Origin: Palsa-513 sp036510225
GTDB taxonomy: Bacteria; Actinomycetota; Thermoleophilia; Solirubrobacterales; Solirubrobacteraceae
Length of the DNA stretch: 64,000 nucleotides
Assembly: GCA_036510225.1 (NCBI GenBank)
Contig: DATCEH010000108.1
Location: 1 to 64,000 of the forward strand
Direction of reading: 5' to 3'
Below the pieces are notes generated by a model, which was not told the DNA's origin, ran no database searches, and saw only the letters and a list, made by a program, of their open reading frames with translations. Shown piece after piece: positions 1-10,544 of the stretch. The position numbers were made by a program, and so were the translations under genes. Each line of letters begins with the position of its first letter. Position 1 is the stretch's first letter.

Positions 1-3000
1 CCAGCCGTCGAGCGCGCCGTGGTGGAGGTCGGGCTCGACGGCGAAGACGACACCGGCCCGCGACGGGTAGGCCCACCGGTCGGCCGGCTCGCCGATCCGG
101 GCAAGGCAGGCCACGAGGACGCCGTCGGCAAGCTCGGCCAGCCGCCTTGTCGAGGCGTGGTCGCGCCCGAGGATGACGACCGTCGGCGGGGCGCCGAGCC
201 GCGCGTATCTCGGCAGGGCTCGCCACCAGCCGGCGACGAGATGGTCGCAGCGCTCGAGCAGGCCGACCGCCCGGGCCGGGTCGGGCGGTTCGTGGAAGAC
301 GAGGAGGTCGGTCGTCCGCCGGCCGGAGGCCCCGCCGACCCGGAGCTCGACCGCGCCGGCCGGGCTGAGCCCGGTGAACGACTCGACCCGGCGGGCGGGG
401 CCGCCGCCGTCGGCCCGGGAGACGAAGTCACGAGCGTGCAGCCCCGGCTCCAGGCCGAGCCCGGCCTGGTCTGTGCCGTTCGGCGGTGCGATCCGGGCAC
501 GGCCGGGTCCGAGCACGCTGACGACGGCGCAACCGGCGCGGGCGTCGAGGGCGAGCAGCCAGCCGACGGTGTGGAGATCGGCCCGCAGCGAGGCCAGGTG
601 CGCGTCGTCGAGCACGGCCGCCGACCGGCCGCCGAGCTCGAGCAGGTCTAGGCCGGCGGGGGTCGCGGCGCAGCAGAACGGGACGCCGCCGCCGTCGCCG
701 CCGTGGAGCTGGAACCTCGCGAGCAGGCCGGCGTCCGCCAGCCGCTTGAGCCGGCGCTGGGTACCCGTCAGCGCCTGGCCGGGACTCGACCGACGGTGTG
801 CCTGGCTGCTGAGGACGCAGCGAGCCGCGGCGATCCACGCGAGCAGCTCGAGCTCCCGCGGATCCAGCCGCGTCCGCCGGGGCGCCGCCGGGGAGACCGG
901 CAGCCAGCGGACGCTCGTCGCGGTGTCGACGGCGACCAGCTCGGCGAACGTCGCCGCCAACCGTCCGGCCGGCCTCACGGCCGGGGAATCCCCTGTGTTT
1001 GCGGGCGACTGCGGCGCAGTCGCGGGCTGCCGCACGTCGTCCGCGACTCGGGGGTCGACGAGCCGCCGGCGGGGCGAGAGGTCGACTGCCTGCCGGCCGC
1101 CCCGGTCGTGTTGGAGTCGGGCGAGCCGGTCGAGCCGGGCCGGATCGACGTGCAGTGGAATCGTCCGTCCGATGAACGGCCGGTCGCGGCCGGCCGGCGT
1201 GCTCCAGCTGACGACGGCGGTGTGGCGGGGGAGGTGGAGGCGGACATCCGGCGCGGCGAGCGTCGCCACGGTCTGGTCGCCGACGCGCAGCTGGTCGGCG
1301 AACTCGGCCATCAGGAGACCGGCGCCGGCCCGGGCGTCGAGGGCCGAGGCCGTCGCGAAGAGGACCCGGTGGGCGAACAGGGCGTCGAGCTGGTCGCGCA
1401 GCTCGACCGGCCACTGGGCGTCGGTCTGCCAGCAGGCGACGGTCTCGAGGCCGGCCGACCGCTTGAGGGCGATCGTCTGGGCGAACGACTCGTTGATCAC
1501 CAGGGGGGCCTCGTCGACCTTGAGGGCGACCGCCGTCCGCCGGGCGTGGCCCGTCCGGTCCTGGGCTCGGCCGAGGGCGGCATCGAGCATGCCGAGCAGC
1601 AGCTGCATCAGGACGGAGACGTTCCCGGGCCCGAGCTCGCCGAGCGCCCCGCGGACGACGAGGACCTCGCGCCGGTCGATCAGCCGGTCGAAGTCGATCC
1701 GCAGGGACTCGTTGAGGAGGATCCGCTTGACCGAGGTCGAGTTCAGGACCCGGGCGAGCTTGTTCGCCGGTGCGTCGAGCTTGGCGGTCGTCGCCGAACG
1801 CGCGTCGCGCAGCTGGACGGGGAGCTCCTCCGCGAGGAACAGGGCGACCTCCGCGAACTCCGGCGCCCCGGACAGCCGGTCGGCGACCCGCGCGCGCGCG
1901 GCGGTTCCCTCGGCTCCGACCTCGAGCAGCCGGGCGACGTCCCAGAGCGACGACTCCCGGTCGAACGCGAGGGCCGCGATCAGGGCGTTGCGCAGGTACC
2001 TGTCCGAGCTCCCGCGAACCTCGCCGTCGGCGAACAGCCCGCGGACGGCGGCGACCACGTGGTCGGCGATCGCGTCGACCGGGGCATTGACCGCGAGGGG
2101 GTTGAACCCGCAGGTCGGCCGGGCCATGTCGAGCAGGGTGCAGACCCGCCGATCCGGGATCACGCTGAGCGCGGCGTCGGCCGCGTCGCCCTTGGGGTCG
2201 AGCACGATCACCGCGCAGTCCGCCCGGCGGAGGTCCTCGCGAACGCTGGCGACCAGATACGACGTCTTGCCCTGCTCGACGGTGCCGACGACCGCCGTGT
2301 TCTGCCGGCGCAGCTCGGGATGGATCGTCACCGGCCCGTGGGCGTCCGCCAGCAGACCGGTCCCCGCCCGGGCTCGCTGGATCCCGGCCGGCGCCGGCGC
2401 GAGCGGGGTCGCGCAGCGGACGATCGGGACGGCGGCGAAGCTCGGCGACGGGAGGTGCCAGAGGGCGGCGAGCTCCTCGGCGGCATATGTCGTCCGCGCG
2501 ACGGTCGGCATCGGGTTGGCCTCGCCCCGCTCGATCCGTCTCGCCCAGATCCGCCGCCCGCCGGTCGCCCGGCGGCCGACGAGCCGGTTCGGCGCGAGTC
2601 CGACCCGGAGCTCGGCGGCGATCGGCGTCAGTTGCCCCGGGCGATGGCCGATCAGGCGGAGATCCGCCCAGAAGAATGGGCCGGCGGGTCGCGGTTCATC
2701 GCTCTCGACCGAGTCGGCCGCGCCCTCCGACTCGCGGCGGGTCCCTGCCTTCCTGATCAGTCCGCCGAGCCCGAGCGGCGCCGGAGCCATGGCGATCTGG
2801 ATGACCGACGCTCCGCCGGCGGCGGCCATCGCACGGAGGAGTCGCTCGACCGGCGGGCGGTCGGGGTCGACGTCGGCGAGTCGGCGGACCGGCTCGGTGA
2901 AGATCCGCCGCTTGTGGAGGCGGACGATCGGCCCGCCGGGCGGCACCCATCCGGTGACCCGGCGCAGGCGGCAGTTCGGGTAGGTCGAGCGGAGCGCCGC

Positions 3001-3318
3001 GGCGACCTGAACTTCGAGCTGCTCCGGGGCGCAGACGGCCAGCCAGGCGAGCGGCGCGCCGGCCCTGCGGATCTGGTGGTGGATCTCGAGGGCGACCGAC
3101 GCCTGGCCGCCGATGATCCGGCGGGGCCCGCGGACGACCAGGAGCGAGTGGAGGCCGGCGAGCGTCGAGGTCAGTGCCTGGGGCACGAGCCGGTCGCTCC
3201 GGTATGGCTCGATCACCAGCCTGACGTAGGTCCGTCGGCGGCGGGCTCGCAGGCGGATCCCGGCCGTCGTGACGCTGATTCCGAGGAGCACGATCGGAGC
3301 GAGCTCGGCTGGTGTCAA
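1..3318 (-). CDS. TraG/HerA-like conjugation ATPase fused to a replication-relaxation (Replic_Relax) domain, partial
   Basis: An uninterrupted minus-strand frame runs from a TTG at 3318 past position 1, so at least 1106 residues are present and the C-terminus lies outside the window. Order seen: one N-terminal membrane helix (about residues 3-22); a membrane-proximal region; a P-loop ATPase with Walker A GTVEQGKTS near residue 347, a DPKG motif near 372 and a Walker-B-like VALKVDEA near 600; a Pro-rich linker; a winged-helix segment (about 815-895, RRLKRLADAGLLARF); then a region with the LVFHEPPDPARA and PPTVVILGRD pattern of Replic_Relax proteins. The first part matches type IV DNA-transfer ATPases of actinobacterial integrative elements. 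The second matches a protein usually encoded separately. GTG at 3387 is an alternative start. Antisense frames are open only because of GC bias. Confidence 0.8.
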   Translation of the reverse strand, partial: MTPAELAPIVLLGISVTTAGIRLRARRRRTYVRLVIEPYRSDRLVPQALTSTLAGLHSLLVVRGPRRIIGGQASVALEIHHQIRRAGAPLAWLAVCAPEQLEVQVAAALRSTYPNCRLRRVTGWVPPGGPIVRLHKRRIFTEPVRRLADVDPDRPPVERLLRAMAAAGGASVIQIAMAPAPLGLGGLIRKAGTRRESEGAADSVESDEPRPAGPFFWADLRLIGHRPGQLTPIAAELRVGLAPNRLVGRRATGGRRIWARRIERGEANPMPTVARTTYAAEELAALWHLPSPSFAAVPIVRCATPLAPAPAGIQRARAGTGLLADAHGPVTIHPELRRQNTAVVGTVEQGKTSYLVASVREDLRRADCAVIVLDPKGDAADAALSVIPDRRVCTLLDMARPTCGFNPLAVNAPVDAIADHVVAAVRGLFADGEVRGSSDRYLRNALIAALAFDRESSLWDVARLLEVGAEGTAARARVADRLSGAPEFAEVALFLAEELPVQLRDARSATTAKLDAPANKLARVLNSTSVKRILLNESLRIDFDRLIDRREVLVVRGALGELGPGNVSVLMQLLLGMLDAALGRAQDRTGHARRTAVALKVDEAPLVINESFAQTIALKRSAGLETVACWQTDAQWPVELRDQLDALFAHRVLFATASALDARAGAGLLMAEFADQLRVGDQTVATLAAPDVRLHLPRHTAVVSWSTPAGRDRPFIGRTIPLHVDPARLDRLARLQHDRGGRQAVDLSPRRRLVDPRVADDVRQPATAPQSPANTGDSPAVRPAGRLAATFAELVAVDTATSVRWLPVSPAAPRRTRLDPRELELLAWIAAARCVLSSQAHRRSSPGQALTGTQRRLKRLADAGLLARFQLHGGDGGGVPFCCAATPAGLDLLELGGRSAAVLDDAHLASLRADLHTVGWLLALDARAGCAVVSVLGPGRARIAPPNGTDQAGLGLEPGLHARDFVSRADGGGPARRVESFTGLSPAGAVELRVGGASGRRTTDLLVFHEPPDPARAVGLLERCDHLVAGWWRALPRYARLGAPPTVVILGRDHASTRRLAELADGVLVACLARIGEPADRWAYPSRAGVVFAVEPDLHHGALDGW

Positions 3319-3422
3319 GGAATGGTCCGCGTCTCCACTCGGCCTCCAAGACCCCTTCCGACCGGGCGGGCTCAGCCGGACACGCACCTACGTCGAGGCG
3401 GCCGACCGGCTCGACTCGGCTG

Positions 3423-3794
3423 TCAGTTCGAGGCTTCCGCGAGCCGGCGGGCCTGGTCGCGGTAGGTGCGGTAGTCGGGCCGCTCCGGGCGCAGGCAGGC
3501 GGCGATCGCCAGCGGGCGGCAGGCCTCCCGATGGCGACCGAGCTGCTGGAGGGCCCGGCCGAGGCAGAAGTGGGCGTAGTCGTTGGTCGGCGCGCCCGAG
3601 GCGACCGCCTCGAACTCGACGGCGGCCTCCCGGTAGCGCTGGGATCGAAACAGGGCCCGGCCGAGCTCCTCGCGAATCGACGCCTTGTCGGGCTCGAGGT
3701 TGCGCGCTTTGGTCAGGGCGACCGCGGCCGCCGCGTAGTCGCCGTGGGCCAGGAGATCCTGCCCGTTTCGGTAGAGGTCGTACGCGCTGTCCAT
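3423..3794 (-). CDS. Small TPR-repeat protein
   Basis: A 123-residue soluble protein made almost entirely of tetratricopeptide helices (YRNGQDLLAHGDYAAAA, LGRALFRSQRYREAAVEFEA and LGRALQQLGRHREA are three consecutive units). TPRs are protein-protein interaction scaffolds, and no catalytic domain is seen. I chose the ATG at 3794 over a TTG four codons upstream. It lies about 100 bases upstream of the conjugation-type ATPase on the same strand and may be cotranscribed with it. A role in a transfer complex is only inferred from position. Confidence 0.75.
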   Translation of the reverse strand: MDSAYDLYRNGQDLLAHGDYAAAAVALTKARNLEPDKASIREELGRALFRSQRYREAAVEFEAVASGAPTNDYAHFCLGRALQQLGRHREACRPLAIAACLRPERPDYRTYRDQARRLAEASN

Positions 3795-3865
3795 GGTGAC
3801 GCACAAAGCCTAGAACCCCCCGGGGCGGAACGCCGCCGGGAGACCTGCGAAACTAGTTGCGAAGC

Positions 3866-4180
3866 GTGAAGCCATCCGAGAACATCTGGATCGACCACAC
3901 GGCCCCGGGGTATGCAGCGATCGGGGCATTCCTGTTGGCCGTGGCCGTGACGACGAAGGTCGTCCTCGTCGTCGGTAGCCCGGGAACGTTCGGCGACTTC
4001 CTGATCTTCTACGGACCTGCGATCGCCGCGGTCGGCTGCGCATTGGCCGCCTGCTACCTGGCGCTCGACTATCAGGAGACCGGCGACTTCCTGTGGACGA
4101 CGGTGTCCCTGGTTGCGCTCTCGCCGGTCTTCAGCTTCATTGCCTTCGCCCTCTATTCCCTCGCGGCAGACGGGTCGTGA
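3866..4180 (+). CDS. Small hypothetical membrane protein
   Basis: About 104 residues with three hydrophobic segments (around residues 15-35, 45-65 and 78-100) separated by short polar loops. The start is taken as GTG at 3866; a TTG at 3857 is possible. It is transcribed away from the TPR gene and followed after four bases by the next small gene, so the two probably form one transcript. The family is not recognised and no function can be assigned. Confidence 0.6.
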   Translation: MKPSENIWIDHTAPGYAAIGAFLLAVAVTTKVVLVVGSPGTFGDFLIFYGPAIAAVGCALAACYLALDYQETGDFLWTTVSLVALSPVFSFIAFALYSLAADGS

Positions 4181-4184
4181 TCTG

Positions 4185-4432
4185 ATGACCAGCGCAGAAC
4201 CGATGACCGAACGAGCCGCCCACTACACGGCGTTGCTCGAAACGATCGAACACCAGGGCTCGGCCAGCCTCCACGGTCGGGAGCGCGACCAGTTGATGGA
4301 GGCCGCCGACGGCCTGCTGTTCGGCGAGCAGGGCTCAGAGCAGCGACTCCGCGGCGTGCAGGAGCTGATCGAGTCACTCGAGGAGAGCGGCCGGTGGTCA
4401 GCCGAGTCGTGTGACCGGCTGCGCGAGCACCT

Positions 4433-4457
<25 letters not shown>
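4185..4457 (+). CDS. Small hypothetical helical protein
   Basis: A 90-residue acidic, helix-rich protein without membrane segments (LMEAADGLLFGEQGSEQ and VQELIESLEESGRW look like amphipathic helices). It starts four bases after the stop of the preceding membrane-protein gene. Its 3' end overlaps the convergent pgi gene by 25 bases. The family is not recognised. Confidence 0.6.
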
Positions 4458-6100
<1,643 letters not shown>

Positions 6101-6269
6101 CCTGCTCCTTGGGTCGGGGGCGGGTCGTCGGTGGGTATCTTCGCGCGGGAACGATGTCGACGCGTTATCGGACGCTCCCGGCCCGAGGTCCGGCTGCTCG
6201 CCGGGGTCCGGGCCGTCGGCGGACGCCGGCGGCGGAGCGATCGGTGAGACCCGTCGGTAGGCTTGCCGC

Positions 6270-6494
6270 GTGACCGACAACAACATCGCAAGCATTCAGG
6301 ACGCACACGCCGGCCCGAGCGGGGCGGTCGTCGACCGGCCGTCGTCGTCGGTCTCGGCGTTCGTCGCCGACGCGATCGTCGAGCAGCGACGGATCGACGG
6401 CCACATGCAGCTGCTGGCCGACATGGCCGCCGTCGGCGATGACGCGATCGACGTCGGCCCGACCGCGGGCGAGGCCGACGCGCTTCCCGTCTGA
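6270..6494 (+). CDS. Small hypothetical protein
   Basis: A 74-residue frame opening with GTG, with balanced composition (Asn, Ile, Gln and Met present, acidic C-terminal half ending ADALPV) rather than the Arg/Pro/Ser-rich look of antisense frames here. It is divergent from pgi and convergent with the ATP-grasp gene, which ends 72 bases further on. No recognisable domain, and no clear ribosome-binding site. It could be a small acidic protein or a chance frame. Confidence 0.45.
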   Translation: MTDNNIASIQDAHAGPSGAVVDRPSSSVSAFVADAIVEQRRIDGHMQLLADMAAVGDDAIDVGPTAGEADALPV

Positions 6495-6565
6495 GCGTCG
6501 GCGCAAAGACCCGAACCGTCCCGGCGGCGGGCTCGAGGCAATCGGCTGCGATCGCTACCGACTGA

Positions 6566-7957
6566 TCAGGTACCGAGGTTCGATGCCGAGCTGGCCACGT
6601 CCGCCGGGAGCGGCAGCTCGGTCAGCCGTCGGAGATCCTGCTCGTCGTCGCCGATCAACAGCGCCGACAGGAGCGATGGTCCCAGGCCATTGGCCGTGAA
6701 GGCGGGGTCGTAGCTCGCGATCGGGACGAGCGCGCGATCCGGGTAGACGGCCTCGAGCCGCGTGACCAGGTCGGGCAGGGAGCCGCTGTGGCGGTAGGTC
6801 TGCCAGCGCCCTCGGCCGTCCCACGAGGGGCCGCGGCTCGCGGCGATCGCATTGAGGACCAGGAGCGGTGGGGTGCTCGCATTGATCCGGAAGTTGAGAT
6901 CGAACACCTTGAGCTCGCCGGAGGACGTCAGCCCGGTGTCGATGCCGCAATAGCCGATGAACCCCAACTCCCGGGCGCGCTCGGCGACGGCTTGGCAGAG
7001 CTCCGCGGCGGCCGCGGGCAAGATGGTGCCGCCGACCCGGCTGCCGCCGTAGGCGCCGGTGGCGGAGATCAGCTGCTCTGTCGCCCCGAGTAGTCGGGGC
7101 GTGCCGATCGCCTCGACGCAGAAGTGAACGCACCAGTTCTCGACGAGCTCGAGGTACTCCTCGACGATCAGCTCGGCGCCAGGCTGCACGAAGTTCGGCC
7201 GCGCGATCGCGCTGCCCGCCTCGTGGACGTAGACGCCGTATCCGCCGCCGGAGGAGTCCTCCGAGCAGACCTTGAGGACCCACGAGGCGTCGACGCCGAG
7301 GGCGGCGACATCGCCGGGACTGATCGACGAGCGCCGGGGCGCGCCGTCGGCGCCCACGATCGCGGGGAGGTTGGCCTTGTTGTTCAGGTACCTGAGCAGG
7401 GCCGGCGCCACCAGGCAGGCGTCGGCTGGCACTTCGCCCTCGTCGTGGACGTGCTGGCACAGCAGCCGCTCACCGTTGCCGATCACCTCGCCGACGAGGC
7501 GGTGGAAGTCCTCCGTCGTGCGGTAGGTGCGGATCTCGCGGCTCACCGGGACCCCCGCGGCACCGAGCAGGTCCAGGCCGCAGGGGCTCGCCACGCCCGC
7601 GCTGCAGATCACCGGCGTCTGATCGGCGATCGCCATGATCGGGCCGGTGTACGCGTCGCAGAGGTGCGGGTCGGCCGTGTTCGCACCCGTGTCGGAGAGC
7701 GGCAGCCGTGCGGTGAGGACAGCACCGGGCCCGAACACGGACGTCCGGTCCCGGCCGGCGGTCGAGCTCGCGGCCGCGGGGGAGCGCGTGGGCGCCGCTG
7801 ACGTCGTGAGCCGGGCGCGCGCGTGGACGGCGCTCGCGACGCCACCGCCGACGGCCTTCTCGAGGAGGTTCCCGTCGGCCGGGTCCGCGGCGTGGCCGCC
7901 GGCGGCTTCGGTATCGAGATCCTCAACCGGCCAGTGACGAGTCGGGTGATCGGTCAT
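6566..7957 (-). CDS. ATP-grasp carboxylate-amine ligase (PGM1-like)
   Basis: A 463-residue protein whose central and C-terminal parts carry ATP-grasp features: the glycine-rich nucleotide loop SSGGGYGV near residues 233-240, an LNNKANL motif near 191 as in PGM1-type peptide ligases, and the metal-binding DLNFRIN segment near 352. The family forms amide bonds between a carboxylate (often an amino acid or peptide) and an amine via an acyl phosphate. The first 60 residues are low-complexity. An AGGAGG ribosome-binding site lies seven bases before the ATG at 7957. The nearest same-strand neighbour is an isoaspartyl peptidase, suggesting linked synthesis and turnover of an unusual peptide; the substrate is unknown. 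Confidence 0.8.
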   Translation of the reverse strand: MTDHPTRHWPVEDLDTEAAGGHAADPADGNLLEKAVGGGVASAVHARARLTTSAAPTRSPAAASSTAGRDRTSVFGPGAVLTARLPLSDTGANTADPHLCDAYTGPIMAIADQTPVICSAGVASPCGLDLLGAAGVPVSREIRTYRTTEDFHRLVGEVIGNGERLLCQHVHDEGEVPADACLVAPALLRYLNNKANLPAIVGADGAPRRSSISPGDVAALGVDASWVLKVCSEDSSGGGYGVYVHEAGSAIARPNFVQPGAELIVEEYLELVENWCVHFCVEAIGTPRLLGATEQLISATGAYGGSRVGGTILPAAAAELCQAVAERARELGFIGYCGIDTGLTSSGELKVFDLNFRINASTPPLLVLNAIAASRGPSWDGRGRWQTYRHSGSLPDLVTRLEAVYPDRALVPIASYDPAFTANGLGPSLLSALLIGDDEQDLRRLTELPLPADVASSASNLGT

Positions 7958-8217
7958 TCGGATGCCTCCTGCCTGTGCGGTTTCAGACCCGAGTCAGCGC
8001 ACCTCGATCATCCTCAGCGCGCCTTTGTCAGCATCTCGGCCGAAGGCTCCGCAGACCAGGGACCGGCGGGCCAAGAGTGGCGAGCGAATTTGTCCTCCAT
8101 GGCACTATGCGCCCACGCTCTCACGTGATAGGGGCCCAGCGGACCGATCGTCGGCGGACGGGCGAGGGCCGTGGCGGCTGGGTATCGGACGCGGTCGGAC
8201 GGCGCCGGGAAGGCGGG

Positions 8218-9084
8218 TTACTCGCCGTCGGTCACGGACCCGTCCGACCGAGCGATCGCATGCGGCATCGCCGACGCCGACCTCGCAATGCCGACGTCGC
8301 CGGCCTTGTCGAGCAGGATCAGACCGCCGTAGCCGCCGTACCGCTCGAGCACGCGTGCGACGGAACGCTCGGCCGCGCTCTGCACGCCGCTGGCGAGCGC
8401 CTCGACCGTCCAGAACGCCGCGCACGCTCGGGCGAACGCCTCTCCGTCGCCCGTGCACGAGCAGGCGGCGCGCTCGTCGGCATACGTGCCGCCGCCGACC
8501 AGCGGCGCGTCACCGACGCGCCCCGGGTCGGTTCCGGCGATCCCGCCGGTGCTCGTCGCCGCGGCGAGGTGGCCATTTGCGTCTCTGGCCACCGCGCCGA
8601 CGGTGTTGCCGCGGTCGAAGCTCCCCCGCCCCTCGAACTCAGCGCGCCGGTCTGGGGTGGTCATGAGCGCCGGATCGCATGGCGTGAAGCCCCGCGCGCG
8701 GGCGAACGCGGCTGCTCCGTCTCCGACGAGCAGGTGATAGCGCCCGTCCTCGAGGACGGCGCGCGCGATGTCGATCGGATGGCGAAATGCCGGCAGGACC
8801 GCGACGGCACCCGACGCGAGCGAGGCGCCGTCCATGACGCAGGCGTCGAGTTCCAGGGTCCCCCGGCTCGTCAGCACGGCACCGGTACCGGCATTGCACG
8901 CGGGATCATCCTCGACGACGCGCACAGCGGCGATGACCGCGTCCAACGAGGTACCGCCGGCCGCCAATGTGTCCCAGCCGGCCTGGGCAGCTCGTCGGCA
9001 GGCGGCGCGACCCAGGCTGGTTCCGGCATACCACTCCGAGGCGCCGCCGTGCACGACGACGATCGGCTCCAGTCGTTTGCTCAC
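8218..9084 (-). CDS. Isoaspartyl peptidase / plant-type L-asparaginase (Ntn hydrolase)
   Basis: A 288-residue Ntn hydrolase of the family that hydrolyses beta-aspartyl peptides and asparagine. It begins with IVVVHGGA and continues to NAGTGAVLT and the self-cleavage and nucleophile region GNTVGAVA near residue 160, whose Thr becomes the N-terminal nucleophile. ATSTGGIAGTDPGRVGDAP and the substrate-pocket CTGDGEAF follow. The length is slightly shorter than E. coli IaaA, and no signal peptide is seen, so it is probably cytosolic. The start is GTG at 9084. It lies 260 bases upstream of the ATP-grasp ligase on the same strand. Confidence 0.93.
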   Translation of the reverse strand: MSKRLEPIVVVHGGASEWYAGTSLGRAACRRAAQAGWDTLAAGGTSLDAVIAAVRVVEDDPACNAGTGAVLTSRGTLELDACVMDGASLASGAVAVLPAFRHPIDIARAVLEDGRYHLLVGDGAAAFARARGFTPCDPALMTTPDRRAEFEGRGSFDRGNTVGAVARDANGHLAAATSTGGIAGTDPGRVGDAPLVGGGTYADERAACSCTGDGEAFARACAAFWTVEALASGVQSAAERSVARVLERYGGYGGLILLDKAGDVGIARSASAMPHAIARSDGSVTDGE

Positions 9085-9265
9085 CAGCGCCGAGAACTGC
9101 TGCCCACCGTCGCGCGCGCGAGCGGTCGGTCTGGCGAGGGCAACCGGAGCACCGTCGGCATGCTAGCCGGCCGGACGGACACAACCCGTCGGGGAGGCGC
9201 GAACGCCGAGCGGCGCGCCGCCGCTGCGACGCAGGGTTCGAACGTCGCGCGCGAGATTCTCCGAA

Positions 9266-9338
9266 TACCGCTACCGGGATTCGAACCCGGGTTTCCGCCG
9301 TGAGAGGGCGGCGTCCTAGTCCCCTGGACGATAGCGGC
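9266..9338 (-). tRNA. tRNA-Glu (anticodon CTC)
   Basis: A complete 73-nt cloverleaf on the minus strand. The acceptor arms GCCGCTA and TAGCGGT pair with one G-U. The anticodon stem CCGCC/GGCGG encloses the loop CTCTCAC, giving anticodon CTC. The T arm contains GGTTCGAATCC. CCA is not encoded. It lies upstream of the isoaspartyl peptidase gene. Confidence 0.95.
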
Positions 9339-9533
9339 GCGGGCGGGCGAGACTAGCAAACGCGTGTTCGCGGTCGACGGTCGCGACGACCGACGCGAGG
9401 GGACACGGATCGACGCTCCGAGCGGACACTTCGCCGTCTGGCGGGCTCGAGCCGCTCCTGCGGGTCGTCCGCCGCCACGAAGGACGGCGGCCGTCGCCGA
9501 GCGTGGTTCGTGCGATATCGTCGCCGGCAGTCT

Positions 9534-9617
9534 GCGGATGTGGCGGAATTGGTAGACGCGCACGGTTCAGGTCCGTGTGGAGGTAACTTCGTGGAGGTTC
9601 GAGTCCTCTCATCCGCA
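9534..9617 (+). tRNA. tRNA-Leu (anticodon CAG)
   Basis: An 84-nt class II tRNA. Acceptor GCGGATG pairs with CATCCGC, the D arm has TGGTAGACGC, the anticodon stem CACGG/CCGTG holds TTCAGGT (anticodon CAG), a long variable arm follows, and the T arm contains GGTTCGAGTCC. The discriminator is A and CCA is not encoded. An intrinsic terminator follows 15 bases downstream. Confidence 0.96.
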
Positions 9618-9632
9618 TCCCGAGAAAGGGAG

Positions 9633-9658
9633 AAAGGCCCGCATAGCGGGCCTTTCTT
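9633..9658 (+). terminator. Rho-independent terminator of tRNA-Leu
   Basis: AAAGGCCCGC and GCGGGCCTTT form a perfect 10-bp stem with a 3-nt loop (ATA), followed by CTT. It sits directly behind the tRNA-Leu gene. The A-rich upstream arm could also let it stop transcription from the opposite strand. Confidence 0.85.
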
Positions 9659-9812
9659 ATGGACGCCACCGACGCCTCGATCGCCACGACGGCGCGGCGG
9701 CTTCACGCCGTCCGCAAACGATCGTCCGCTGGCACGTCGCTCGAGCCGAAGGCGACCCCGTTCGGAACCAACGCGGTCCTGGCGGGGGGGCGACCCAGTC
9801 GCGGGCGGCGGG

Positions 9813-10544
9813 TCAGGCGGACGGGAAGCGCCGCGCGAGCACTCCGGCGAGGAGACTGACTTGGTCGCTGGTGACGGGTCCCGCGGCGTTGATCCTCTTG
9901 GCGAGCGGCTTGGGGTAGAGCAGCGGGTATCCGTGGAAGGTGAGCGTGCCGAGCATCGGGAGGTCGGCCTCGACGAAGCACAGGGCGCCCTGGACCGCGA
10001 CGGTCGGGGCGACCGTCGCGAGGACGAGCTCGACGAGGTCGACCTGCCGGGCGAGGCCGTCGAGGAGCTTGGACTTGTCGCGACCGGCGATCGTCAGCTT
10101 CGCGTGCCCTAGCAAGGGGCGCGAAACGACGACTTTGCCCTTGTAGCGTTTGGCGTCGATCACCCAGACGCCAGACGGAGCGACGGCGACGTGGTCGATG
10201 TTCGCTCGGCTGCGCGGGACGCGGCGATCGTGAAGAACCACGACGCCAGTGTTGAGGTGCTTGGTGAGGAGCTCGGCGACGCGCTCTTCGCCGCGGGCAC
10301 CGCGAGCCCAGGCCGTCTCGTGTGTCGGGTCGTCGGCGCGGGCGAGCATCAGTCCACCGATGTGCGGATGCTTCGCTCGGACCTGTCGCTCTCGGTTGCC
10401 GCGTCGGCGTTCGTACTCGCGCCGGGCACTCGCGCCCGGCGTGCCGGCATCGAACTCGGGCTGCTGCGAACCACTCACGCACGGCACGCTTCGGCCTACG
10501 TGGCTCGATCCGGGAGACCCCGACGAGGCCGACGGACGAATCAC
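9813..10544 (-). CDS. NERD-domain (nuclease-related) protein
   Basis: A protein of up to 243 residues. A basic helical N-terminal stretch (REYERRRGNRERQVRAKH, residues about 42-60) leads into the NERD domain at about residues 78-200. The restriction-like core reads IDHVAVAPSGVWVIDAKR, with Asp and Asp-x-Lys in the places expected for a degenerate PD-(D/E)xK fold. NERD proteins are suspected DNA-processing enzymes, but their reactions are mostly unproved. The first GTG is at 10544; a GTG at 10478 gives a more family-like N-terminus. No partner gene is adjacent. Confidence 0.8.
   Translation of the reverse strand: MIRPSASSGSPGSSHVGRSVPCVSGSQQPEFDAGTPGASARREYERRRGNRERQVRAKHPHIGGLMLARADDPTHETAWARGARGEERVAELLTKHLNTGVVVLHDRRVPRSRANIDHVAVAPSGVWVIDAKRYKGKVVVSRPLLGHAKLTIAGRDKSKLLDGLARQVDLVELVLATVAPTVAVQGALCFVEADLPMLGTLTFHGYPLLYPKPLAKRINAAGPVTSDQVSLLAGVLARRFPSA

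Noticed and set aside
173..3465. Two very long + strand frames of more than 900 codons each
   Set aside because: Their products are Arg/Ser/Pro- or Gly/Arg-rich with no domains. They lie antisense to the conjugation ATPase, whose frame has membrane, Walker and winged-helix motifs.
9266..9617. tRNA genes as an integration site for the mobile remnants
   Set aside because: No integrase and no repeated tRNA 3' end was found near either tRNA.
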